Source: Choristoneura fumiferana
Lineage: Eukaryota; Arthropoda; Insecta; Lepidoptera; Tortricidae
Reading direction: 5' to 3'
Length of the DNA: 64,000 bases
Assembly: GCF_025370935.1 (NCBI RefSeq)
Contig: NC_133493.1
Location: 4,218,897 to 4,282,896 of the forward strand
A program made the position numbers and the translations under genes. Each line of letters starts with the position of its first letter. Position 1 is the stretch's first letter. The notes under the pieces are model-generated. The model saw nothing but the letters and a program-made list of their open reading frames with translations. It was not told the origin of the DNA and did not search any database. This document shows, piece by piece, positions 12,158 to 21,991 of the stretch.

Positions 12158-15100
12158 CCTATTGTACTTATAACTATAGTCTGTCTGCCCCTGCTGAATG
12201 CCCTATCTTTTTATCATCTAAACAACAGTGAAGTGGAAACATTGTCAATGTACATTCGTGCTTTGCTATATAGTAAGTATTATTTCAAGATATTTCCATT
12301 TCACCACGCTGACAGGTGCGACAACTTCATAGAGAGCCATATTGAAAGACACGCGTATGTTAATCACGAAACACCTTGGTATCGCAAACCTGACACAGCT
12401 TGAAAAATTATTCTTGTTTCATAACATGCCTTCATCATCATCATCATCATGTCAGCCGAAAGACGTCCACTGCTGGGCATAGGCCTCCCCGAGGCTCTCC
12501 ACTCAGACCGGTCTTGTGCTTTCCGAATCCACCGCGATCCCGCGATCTTAACCAGGTCGTCGCTCCATCTTGTCGGAGGCGTACCGACAGCTCGTCTCCC
12601 GGTCCGCGGACAACATACCTTATTCCACACACACACAAACATCACGCCTGTATTCCCAAATGGGGTAGGCAGAGCACACGAAACGTTACCGCTTCGGAGC
12701 CACTTTTAGCAATTCCATACCTTAATAACACACGTTATTATCATTTAATATTTATACAAATAGTCATTCGACATTATGTCACTGATAATGGCCATGTTGG
12801 TGAAATAGAGGCCTAATATAGCAGAGTACAGAAGGAAGGTGTTAATTAAATAACTGAAAACCTGAAAGAACTATGTATAGTTTGCTCAGAATCGAAAAGA
12901 ATCGAATACACTACTTTAAAGCGAGTTGAATGTGTATTTTTGTGATCAATCTTTAACTGTGCCCTGTCTAAATGTTACGAATGCAGCATACGACAATTTA
13001 ATGTTTTATCCCTACAATATGTTCAGAAACTATAATCAACGGAATGGCCTATATAAGAAAGCTGTATCTGTGGCTGTATCTTAATATTTACATTAAAATA
13101 TTAATAACCGATAGGTACTTTATTTAACTACTTACAATAAAATTAATTCGTAATTACGAACATCTTTAAAACAGGCGTATTTGGTTGTATTATTGAATTA
13201 GTCAATTTGTACAGTGGTGGAATGACAAGGTTGACCAGTTTTCAAATACATTTCAAATTGCAAGCACATGTTACCTTTTTACTGACTGCGAAGAAGGAGG
13301 GTTATGTGTTTCACCCGTATGTATGTATGTATGTCTATTCCTATGTCCTCTCGTAACTCAATACTCAATATTTATTGCTCTTCCACAATGTATGACAGAT
13401 GTTACGAGTACAAAGGGGACAGGGGTATAACTACTCAACGGCTGAAACTATTTTGATAAATGATACGTCATTAGATTTGTCTTGATGACGCGAGACACTG
13501 GTTACATGAAATTCTTGAAAAATCAAAATGACGAATTTTTGGCGCCAAATTGTATATTCATTTTTTTTTTATCAAACCTATCGAGTAGAGTGGCAAATGA
13601 AAGCTAATAATTAGCCTATTCTTAATATGTATATCGGTTATAATAGTTTTAATCTACCGTTTTCACAAATATGACAAAAAAGTATGTAATAAAACAATAT
13701 CGAGACCACTACGTTCACGTCTTGTTTTCTTCTTTTTAGTATTTTTTAACGCAGTCGGGGTTTTGATTTTTTAAATTTATTGTTTTTTGCGCTCTTACAA
13801 GCGCACGCTGTCATGTCACTAATATGGAACCAGGTCATTCTAATGAACGGAAGGGAAAAGCTACACGTTCGGAGTAAAATATTGTGTGATACCAAAAAGT
13901 ATAAAATAAGGTTTAGCCAATTTAAAGTTTTCAAGTTTGATCTTCATTCTATTTTTTTTTCAGGTTTATCGGCATCAGCTGTCTCACTGGTCGGATTGAT
14001 GTTCGCTGCGTTTCTATCGGAAGTCACCGGACGCAAGCATGTCTACAGATACCTCTTTGCACTCTCTATATTTTCATCTATTCTCGTTGTGTTTTCGAAG
14101 CACCTAACTGTGATATATGTGTTATTTATTTTAAATGGGATGATTAGAGGTGGAAGTTCAGTGATGAACGGCGTAGCCATCTCCGAATATAGTAGCCCAA
14201 AACATAGGTTTGCGTGGTTGATATGTGATAAAGCAGCGTACAGCATTATTAGCCTTCTAATTTCAACTATGACGTTGGATTCAGTAATTTTATTTTATGT
14301 ACTGCTAGTAATCCAGATAGTGTTAGGGTTGATTTGCCTAGGATCTACTTGGGCTTGGCCGGAATCGCCGTACTGGCTAGCTAACAAAGGGAAGCTCGAG
14401 CAGAGCAGAGCGGCTTTTATGTGGCTGCGAGGAAACGGAGGCAGGGAGGAGCTCGCCTCCGTGCTTAAGGCGCGCCGCCGCCCCGGCCCACCCAAACTAT
14501 TCTGGATTAGTCTTTTAATCGCTATTGCTACAATATTGGTTAGCACTTTCAGCCATCTACAAGTAGTACTATCAACCATGGCTTACCGCGAGTTGACTAG
14601 TGAAATACGCGGGTCACACTCACGAGTCTACATTAATTTATTTGTCACCACGGCAATTACCTGCACTTTAGCTGCGTTGTCTTATTTCATTAGACGTAAA
14701 GTTATATTTATTGTTGTTTCTATTCTATCCTTTATTTTATGTTATGCTGAAGCTCTTTGTATGTACCTTATATCTGGCAGTGCTATCGATGGCATGTCAT
14801 TTTATTTGTTGCATAACGCTTCTGATGTGATACTACAAAGTGGTCCATCAGTTTTCGGGGTGATTTTGTTCATTGAGATTACACCACATAAATACAATAC
14901 GTTTATATCATGCATTTGTTTCATCGTGATGTTTTCGGCTGATTCAATTTTGGTACCTTTAACTATGCACGCTACTTATAAATTCTTACACTTTTCTGCG
15001 TCATTAGCGTTGTCTACGACATTTGCGTTAGTTGCAGCATTGTTGTATTACTTTTTTGCTCCGGAAACTAAAGATAAGACATTGCTAGAGATACAGAGGT

Positions 15101-15168
15101 CGTATATACCTAGTGAAAATGACTCGAATCCTGAACAAAATCAAAGCATGATGCTCAATGTAACATAA
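12158..15168 (+). CDS. MFS sugar-transporter-like gene, copy 2
   Basis: Paralogue of copy 1 with the same exon layout: 12158-12272 (phase 1, donor GTAAGT) and 13964-15168 (acceptor TTTTTTCAG, stop TAA), joined through a Ser codon, about 438 residues. Exon 1 holds TM1 (PIVLITIVCLPLLNALSF); exon 2 has GRK, PESPYWL, PETKDKTLLEIQ and about 11 further hydrophobic segments, so it is predicted to be a membrane permease with 12 segments. The frame is intact. An in-frame ATG at 12143 could serve as start, but in copy 1 this codon is GTG and the sequence is a good splice acceptor, so an upstream first exon is preferred. Reading frame before 13964 (from 13780) is intron. The substrate is unknown; the family usually carries sugars such as trehalose. 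Confidence 0.82.
12273..13963 (+). other. Intron of transporter copy 2
   Basis: It contains a reverse RTE LINE tail (12420-12640), a segment paralogous to the intron of copy 1 (12885-13125), a (TATG)n run near 13317-13334 and a fragment of a common repeat (13295-13400). Nothing coding belongs to the host gene. Confidence 0.6.
12420..12640 (-). mobile_element. RTE-like LINE 3' end fragment
   Basis: The minus strand encodes GRRAVGTPPTRWSDDLVK and RWIRKAQDRSEW, the C-terminal end of RTE-type endonuclease/reverse transcriptase proteins, followed by the typical non-coding tail and a (GAT)n 3' terminus at 12430-12450. The same C-terminal sequence type is encoded at 46734-47399. 5' truncated. Confidence 0.85.
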
Positions 15169-15233
15169 TATGTTAAAAAAGAAACCATATCATTTTAAGA
15201 GCAACTTAGTATCTAAAGCTTTTTTTATTTATA

Positions 15234-15239
15234 AATAAA
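15234..15239 (+). promoter_or_regulatory. Polyadenylation signal of transporter copy 2
   Basis: AATAAA lies 66 bases after the stop of copy 2, in the first plausible position for 3' end formation. Confidence 0.5.
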
Positions 15240-15417
15240 TACACATGTAAAGCTTGCGGAGTTTCATTTTATTCACTTCAAATTTTTAATTAGCACATAT
15301 TAACCTTAAGTTACTGCTTTTGAAAGAGAATGCAAAATAATCTTAAGTTTGGATTGTTCTAATTTCCGTAGAGTTACGGCAATTTTCATTTGACGCGTTT
15401 AATAAATCTTGCCACGT

Positions 15418-15610
15418 ACAATGAAACTGTGGACTCGCCTTCCGTCAGCAGTGTTTTCGGACAACTACGATATTGGGGCTTTCAAGAAAAGGACTTATAA
15501 TTTCTTAATGTGCCGGCAACGGGCCAATGACTCTCCTTGACTGGTTGGTACTCATGGGCAGTGTTGTTCATTTCCCATCAGGTCATCTGCACGTGTTCTT
15601 ACAGTGTGGA
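15418..15610 (+). mobile_element. Non-LTR retrotransposon C-terminal fragment
   Basis: The + strand translates as MKLWTRLPSAVFSDNYDIGA then FKKRTYNFL and RQRANDSP, ending in a stop. It is homologous to the minus-strand fragment at 58335-58643 (LWTQLPSEVFPDNYEIGAF). This is the C-terminal tail of a LINE reverse transcriptase followed by 3' UTR (CATTTCCCATCAGGTCATCTG). Truncated. Confidence 0.8.
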
Positions 15611-16944
15611 GGTGGAGGAACTGCATGAACACGCATATATACTGCATAAGCGTAGCTATCATAAGGTCGCGGGTTAGCAAAGAAATCCTTTTAGTTCATT
15701 GATATGGACCTCCGAACTGTACATTTTAATAAACCTAGGCTCAAAAGAAGTTCAGTTTTTAAAACTACTTTATTTATAAAACTGAGATAATAGTTTTATG
15801 CTCGAGCCTTTTTACGGTAAGACTATTTTTAAGGCGGCTTTGTTAACTACATTTGATCCAAAAAATATCGTTGATAATTGTTCTGTGCAACCCTGGTTGT
15901 CTGACTTGTAAAATATTGTTTATACATATATTATAAACAATGCGTTCTAATTATGACGAGCATACAGATAAACAGTCTTGTTAGCATACATTTCTTATCT
16001 GTGAGAATGTTATTGCAATTAACCATCAAAGTAGATTTATCTAATTATTAGTATTAGATACTCATATTTCGAACATCTCTCAAAAACAAAACAATTCAAT
16101 TTCAGGAGATGTGTTTTTATATAGGTACAGTAAAAAGTTATACATCAAATAGTTGAGGTACTTACCTACGTTTTATTTGAAATTAAATGTCAATTGCAAA
16201 CAATTTTTACAAATTTCGCGCTTAAAAATAAAACTACACTTGTGTTGATATGCCTCAGAAAAGGTTTCATTTACCGCCATTTTTAGGTTTTCGTAGTCAA
16301 ATAGGAACCCTTATAGTTTCGCCATGTTAGTACTAGAAAGCTGTAATTTGGCATGAGTAATACATACTAGTATCAGTCACGCCGACAATAATAATTAATT
16401 ATTTTTAGGGTATCTCCCATAGACGTAAAGTGGGGGTGATTTTTTTTTCTCGACTAACCCTATAATGTGGGGTATCGTTGGATAGGTATTTTAAAACCTG
16501 GTGGTTGCTAAGACGATTTTTCGATTCAGTGATCTGTTTGTGAAATATTCAACAGTAAAGAGCAAATTTTCTTTAAAATCGTAAGTAATAAGTGTTGACT
16601 GGAAAATTTTGAAAAAAATCAGGATGGTAGTAAGTATATCAAATTTACAAGGAAAATTATAACGGCTAAGATTGCTTGAGAATTATTAGTAATTTAAAAG
16701 TAAATTATAGCAGCCTAAGGTATAAAATATAATAATAATAATATCATGGGACACTTGACACCAATTGATCTAGTCCCAAACTAAGTAAAGCTGGTACTAG
16801 GAAACGGATAAACATACTTATATAGATAAATACATACTTACTTAAATACATATTAAACATCCAAGACCCGAGAACAAACATTCGAATTATTCATACAAAT
16901 ATACACCTAAACTTGGAAGATTCCGTACACAATACTAAATCCTT

Positions 16945-17050
16945 GGAAAAATATTACTTGATTTTCTCATAATGGCTACGGAACCCTATCTTAGGCGTGT
17001 CCGACACGCTCTTGACCGGTTTTTGGATGTTCGGTTTATCTTGTAGCAAA
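16945..17050 (+). repeat. Repeat family X, 3' terminal fragment
   Basis: The fragment contains TAATGGCTACGGAACCCTAT and the small perfect hairpin GCGTGTCCGACACGC followed by CCGG and a T-run. It matches the 3' end of the longer copies at 24474-25175 (+) and 33080-33765 (-). Confidence 0.8.
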
Positions 17051-18080
17051 AAAATATTTTTAACCGACTTCAAAAAAAGGAGGAGGTTATTAATTCGGTT
17101 GTATTTTTTTATGTTTCCCTCAGAACTCTGTCATTTAAGAACCGATTTGAAAAAAAATTGTTCACCTCAGCGCCTAAAACAAACAGGTTATGCTATGAGA
17201 AATTAGTGAGCAAAATCGCATTTTGCTCACTCCGTGAGACAAAGTAACTTTTTAATTATTTTTTTAAATGCTGAGTACCTACAGTGTTGGGTCTACTCAC
17301 TGAATTCCAAATATTAGAACTTTACTTTGATTTCACTTCAACACGAAAAAAGCGAGAGATAGGATCAACAAGTCAATTTAATTTCACATCCAGCAGACAA
17401 TTACTTTTGATTGGTCCGATTGGCGTTTCAGCACGCCGGGAATGAAATTCTGAAATATGTTCTAAAAAGTCGTATCGTACTATGAAATAAATATATTGAT
17501 ACGACCTGTTACCTTAATGCATTACATGGTTGTCGTGTTTTGCGAGCCATAAATGAGTCAGCTGTTAAATGTACATATATAGGCAGTTTTGTGCACTAGA
17601 TATAGGTTATCTATGGCCACATTTTCGAGTAGTGTCGCGAAAAGTATGTTTTGTATTTGTTTGACAAACATAATGTTAATGCGACTGATAAAGACAACGT
17701 AATTATGATACTTAACAGTACTATAACAGACGAATTAAGTAAAAATATTCTCTGCAGTGTGAAATCCAGGGCAAAGAATGTAAACAACTCGATATTGGTA
17801 CAGCGAAACGTTTAAAAATAGCGTCAAAACATACACGGACCTTATTGCCCGTGGTTCAGTACCTACCTATACTCGTAAGAAGCAGGATCGCAAATTGTAA
17901 TAAATTAAAATGTCGTTTTTTTTTTCATCGTAATTTAAATGCCCAAATGTTGCAAAGTCCTGAAGTTTTAAGGATATGTATCATCTTAAAGATATAGTAA
18001 TCTGCCAGTCATTAGATTTCGGTTTGCTGCACATTTCTAGTGCCATCATCCATCAACTTTGCTATACAATTTACATTAAT

Positions 18081-18260
18081 ACTAGCTGTTGCCCGCGACT
18101 TTGTCCGCATAGAAGTCGTTTATCGCCATCCCGCGGGAACTATGTTCCCTATGTCATTTCCCGGGAATCAAACAGATATGTCATTGTATACCGAATGAAA
18201 TCTAAATCGGTAAACCCTTTAATTGCAGAATGGCATGCACTTAATTAGTAAATAATTTAA
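18081..18260 (+). repeat. 'ACTAGCTGTTGCCCGCGAC' interspersed repeat
   Basis: It starts ACTAGCTGTTGCCCGCGAC, followed by CCCGCGGGAACTATG and ATACCGAATGAAATCTAAATC. The same family recurs at 52653-52855 and 58155-58280, and fragments of its other end (ATTATAAATGCGAAAGT) occur at about 6310, 22370 and 29010. Confidence 0.75.
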
Positions 18261-18501
18261 TTATTTTTGTTTTCAACTTCTGGTACGATACAGTTGCCTT
18301 AACTAACTGAAACCGGTAGGATTAATATTAGTCCTGCTCACGACTCCCGAATCACCCAATCACCGAATATAAATGCATTTATGCTGGTGAATTGCATAGT
18401 TCACGCAGGCGACCGATAAAATAATTGTTCGCAGATAGAGTCGCGGGCAAAGCTAGTAATATTATAAATGTTAAAGCTTTTGAGAATGTACGTGCTTTCG
18501 T

Positions 18502-18503
<2 letters not shown>

Positions 18504-18538
<35 letters not shown>

Positions 18539-18786
18539 TGTTGTGTCTGTCTGTCTGTCTGTGTGTGTGTGTCTGTGTGTGTGTGTGTGTTGGTCTGTGT
18601 GTCTGTCTGTCTGTCTGTGTGTGTGTGTCTGTTGTGTGTGTCCTGTGTGTGTGTGGTGTCTGTGTGTGTGTGTCTGTGTGTGTGTGTGTCTGTGTGTGTG
18701 TCTGTGTGTGTGTCTGTGTGTTGTGTGTCTGTGTCTGTGTGTGTGTTGTGTGTGTGTGTGGTGTGTGTGTGTGTGTGTGTGTGTGT
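18504..18786 (+). repeat. TG/TCTG microsatellite, ~283 bp
   Basis: An almost uninterrupted run of TG dinucleotides broken by TCTG units (GTCTGTCTGTCTG) and single-base slips. It is open in all three + frames and gives Cys/Val-rich pseudo-proteins that are not genes. Confidence 0.97.
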
Positions 18787-19063
18787 TTTTGTTACTTAAT
18801 AATGCTAAAACTCATTCGCTAATTGTGCTCGATGTTGTCTTCAATTGTTAGATGATTTGTGTGACGGTTTTCGCCCAATCATTTTTCCTTGCATTAACTT
18901 TCAGCATTCGCGTTTTTTCCGCGATCTCTACGTTTCAACTAGTAAAATTACTGAATGTACAAGCTTTAAGTTTTAAGTGTTTGTGTCTTCTGTAATATGA
19001 AACAAGGTCTAAACAATTACAATGTTTGAGAAATTTAGTTAATCTATTTCTTTTTTTTTTCCA

Positions 19064-20254
19064 CTGATCGGATCTGTGTTCGCTGCTTTTTTATCGGAAA
19101 TCACCGGACGCAAGCGTGCCTACAAATACATCTTTGTACTCTCTGTATTTTCGTTAATCCTTGTTGTGTCATCGAAGCACTCAACTGTCTTGTGTTTGAC
19201 ATTTATATTACAAGGGATGATTATAGGTGGAAGTTTAGTGATGAATGCCTTAGCCATCTGCGAATATAGCAGTCCAAAACACAGGTTTGCGTGGATGATA
19301 GTTGATGTAGCAATAGGCCTTGTTATCTCAAGAGCTTCAAATATAGAAATCGTATTTTATACACTGCTAGTAATTCAGTTAGTGTTAGGGTTCATTTGCT
19401 AAAGATGTATTTGGGCTTGGCCGGAATCGCCGTACTGGCTAGCTAACAAAGGGAATCTCGAGCAGAGCAGAGCAGCTTTTATGTGGCTGCGAGCAAAGGA
19501 GGCAGGGAGGAGCTCGCCTCCGTGCTTAAGGCGCGCCGCCGCCCCGGCCCACCAAAACTATTCTGGATTAGTCTTTTCCTCGCTCTTGCCACAATATCGG
19601 TTACCATACTCACCACACCAATATCCAAACAACACAGTCATCAATTTTATTCTACAATTTGATGCGTGATACGCGCGAGCCACTGTATAAAATTCATTTA
19701 TTTGTCACCACTGCTATTTTCTTTATTTTACTTTCCGTGTCTTATTTAACTACACGTAAATCTCTCTTTATTGTTGTTTCTGTTATATTGTCTATTTTAT
19801 CTTACGCTGAAGCTCTTTGTTTGTACCTGAAGTGAAGTGGTCACGATAGTTTATTATTTTATTGGTTGTATAACGCTTCTGATGTAATGCGAACCTGCGG
19901 TCTTGCACCTTTCGGCTTGATTTTGTTCATCGAGATAGCACCATATAAATACAACACGATAATTTCTTGCATTTTTGTCTCTTCCATTTACGTTCGCTTT
20001 AACTGTTTACCTTAATTATGAGTTATCTTTCCACCCTTCTGCGTCATTAGTGTTCTCCACGACATTGGTACTGGTTGCAGCATTGTTTTACTACTTTTTC
20101 GCTCCGGAAACTAAAGATAAGACATTGCTAGAGATACAGAGGTCGTATACGCCTCATGAAGATGACTCGAACCCTGAACAAAATCAGAGCATGGTTAAAA
20201 CTAAATTTATAACGTCCATACCATTGGTAAAGCAGTTCTGTCAGGTATACATGT
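19064..20254 (+). pseudogene. MFS sugar-transporter-like pseudogene, copy 3
   Basis: Third tandem paralogue, matching exon 2 of copies 1 and 2 from PLIGSVFAAFLSEITGRK onward. The first ~20 bases of the exon and the splice acceptor are lost, and no exon 1 lies upstream. Lesions: TAA at 19400-19402 replacing a residue just after the TM6 equivalent (GFIC then stop), a one-base deletion near 19496 that shifts the frame before the conserved GREELASVLKARRR region, and further frame changes and stops between 19620 and 20000. The end (FAPETKDKTLLEIQ) is intact and identical to the other copies, with an unrelated added tail (SMVKTKFITSIP). Not expected to make protein. Confidence 0.9.
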
Positions 20255-20313
20255 AACATGCGCCTAGTGAGAGCTGTATTGTGGCCTATATAAGGGTGCT
20301 CTAAAATGAGTGT

Positions 20314-20583
20314 ACCGGGTGTATTCTGTAACAGGAGAAAATAATTAAAAATAATAGAATCTTTAGATTTCCCTTTTTCATATAAATTACATGTAATGAT
20401 GATGTAATTACGCCATCCTAGAGTCCAATTGACGTCGCCTACATTGCTTCTTCGAATAAATTTTAAAGTGTAATAGAAATAAAAAAAACTACTTATTTAT
20501 GAAAGACGCTGAACTAATGTCGTTGATTCTAAAGAGTACAATCTACGTTTTAATTATTTGATCCTGTTACAGGCCACACCCGG
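20314..20583. mobile_element. MITE with ACCGGGTGT termini, full length
   Basis: Left terminus ACCGGGTGTATTCTGTAACAGGA, right terminus TCCTGTTACAGGCCACACCCGGT: imperfect terminal inverted repeats of about 23 bp. The body is AT-rich and non-coding. A half-copy lies at 6680-6887. It sits directly downstream of pseudogene copy 3. Confidence 0.8.
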
Positions 20584-20589
20584 TATAAT

Positions 20590-21867
20590 GAATAAATTAT
20601 TATATTAATTATTGTTTTTTTGTGTTTTCTAAACACACTTAAAAATATAGTTTGTGGAGTTTTATTTTATTTATAGATAATTCTTAATTTTGGCTTAATC
20701 CAAATACTCCTGCTATTAAATAGTACATTATTGTAGAGGCCGGAAAGTAGGGGGTCGCCGGCCAAGCAGATATATAGAAGGGGCCGGCAACCCCGCGTTC
20801 CGGCCGAGGCTTGTAGTGTTTTTCTCAAACATGACATGAAATAAAATAAAAACAAGAAATGAAGCTGGCGGGACGCTAGTCTCCTCGCCGTGTTGTGTGG
20901 CTGCTGTCAACTAACTAAAAGCTTGTAAAAAGGTAAAAAGTTATTTAGAGATTTTCATCCTTGCTCCAATGCGACGGAAGACCACGCCCTCCGGCTAACA
21001 ACTGCTGCTTACCCGATGATGATTAATGTGCGATCGTATGTTTCTATTCCATCCACGTGCGTTTGTTGTGCCGGTACTATAAATACAGACAGCGCTTTGC
21101 GCGAATGAAGGTCAAACTGCAAACATTCAGTATAACCGCGCCCGCGGCGCTATCGTCTGTTTTTTTTATTGACTGGCCTTGAATTCTTAAGTTCAAATTT
21201 GAACCTCGTATCATGCCATCCCGCTCACGTTAATAGTATTTAATACAAGAGTAAGAAGAACGGTTTGATACGAATTTCGGAGTAGCCCAGACTGGTAGAC
21301 GGATGCTATTTGTGATGAAACTGGGTGGATACGTCTTTTATTGGATTTAGAACAGTACCTATCTTATTATTTCGGTATTACTTCTTGGGATAATTTTGGT
21401 TTTCGCTTGAGATTCCAGTTATTCAGGTTTCACCGTATTTTGACTTTGACTTTATTACCTAATAAAATTGATGATTCGGTTGCAACTGGGGTCAATGACT
21501 TTAATCATTATGCTAGTATGGATATGCTGCGGGATTCTGAGCTTGGTGTTGTTAGAGAAGGACAAGTCTTTTTTATATTTACGGGACAACGTTGTAAATA
21601 ACTGTACTTATTTACTTCTGAATTAATTTAACATTACATTATAAACTAATAATTAAAACGGTTCAACTATGTGACTACAATCAATACTGCTTATTAAATG
21701 ACTTCCAGTTTAATAATACACATAATGTTCCAGTTAAGAGGATCCTCACGGTTTAATCAGTATCGCGAGTGTAATTAGCGGCGTATCCATATTAACATTA
21801 CCACCTAATATCTCGCATCGCATTACTAAATCACCGATTACTTTATTACTTCTCTTTCCATCCACAG
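20590..21867. other. Intergenic or 5' region before the first recognised helicase exon
   Basis: This should contain the upstream part of the helicase gene, but no exon could be recognised. A GC-richer block at 20731-20909 (TGTAGAGGCC ... CTGCTGTCA, with an ATATATAG box and AATAAAATAAAA) could be a solo LTR but has no clear TSD. A degenerate family P palindrome lies at 21180-21290. An 86-codon frame at 21341-21601 has no recognisable domain. Confidence 0.4.
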
Positions 21868-21991
21868 CGAACAGATAGCCGCGACTTTGTCGGCGTCGCG
21901 AGTGTCAGTGTTGGTGGGGGCGGCGGGCTGCGGCAAGTCGTCGCGCGCGCCGGTCGCGGCGCTGCGCGGGAGTGCCGACGCGACGGTGCTT
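21868..21991 (+). CDS. DHX30: DHX30-like exon: motif I (P-loop)
   Basis: Acceptor TCCACAG, donor GTACGT, ends in phase 0. It encodes EQIAATLSASRVSVLVGAAG followed by CGKSSRAP. The Walker A lysine and serine are present, but the usual acidic/Thr pair before GCGK (GETG or GDTG) is replaced by Ala-Ala. The exon is much more GC-rich than its introns. One base belongs to a codon started in an unseen upstream exon, so this is not the first exon. Confidence 0.85.

Larger units (their letters stand above)
15611..19055. other. Intergenic DNA between transporter copies 2 and 3
   Basis: No gene was seen. It holds an S3 SINE body without its tRNA head (16735-16905), the 3' end of repeat family X (16945-17050), the AACCGACTTC-type repeat after it, a copy of the 'ACTAGCTGTTGCCCGCGAC' repeat (18081-18260) and a TG-rich microsatellite. 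No equivalent of transporter exon 1 was found in front of copy 3. Confidence 0.5.

Noticed and set aside
12400..12816. 138-codon plus-strand ORF
   Set aside because: Antisense shadow of a LINE tail and its (GAT)n run.
13780..13963. N-terminal extension of transporter copy 2
   Set aside because: The extension is unlike copy 1, precedes a TTTTTTTCAG acceptor, and has no sugar-porter features.
18425..18851. Three overlapping Cys/Val-rich ORFs of 104-124 codons
   Set aside because: They are translations of a TG microsatellite in all frames.
20731..20909. Solo LTR
   Set aside because: TG...CA ends, a TATA-like box and AATAAA are suggestive, but no flanking duplication was found; mentioned only as a possibility.
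21341..21601. 86-codon frame as a 5' helicase exon
   Set aside because: It ends in a stop before the first helicase exon, has no helicase or dsRNA-binding pattern, and lacks convincing splice sites.
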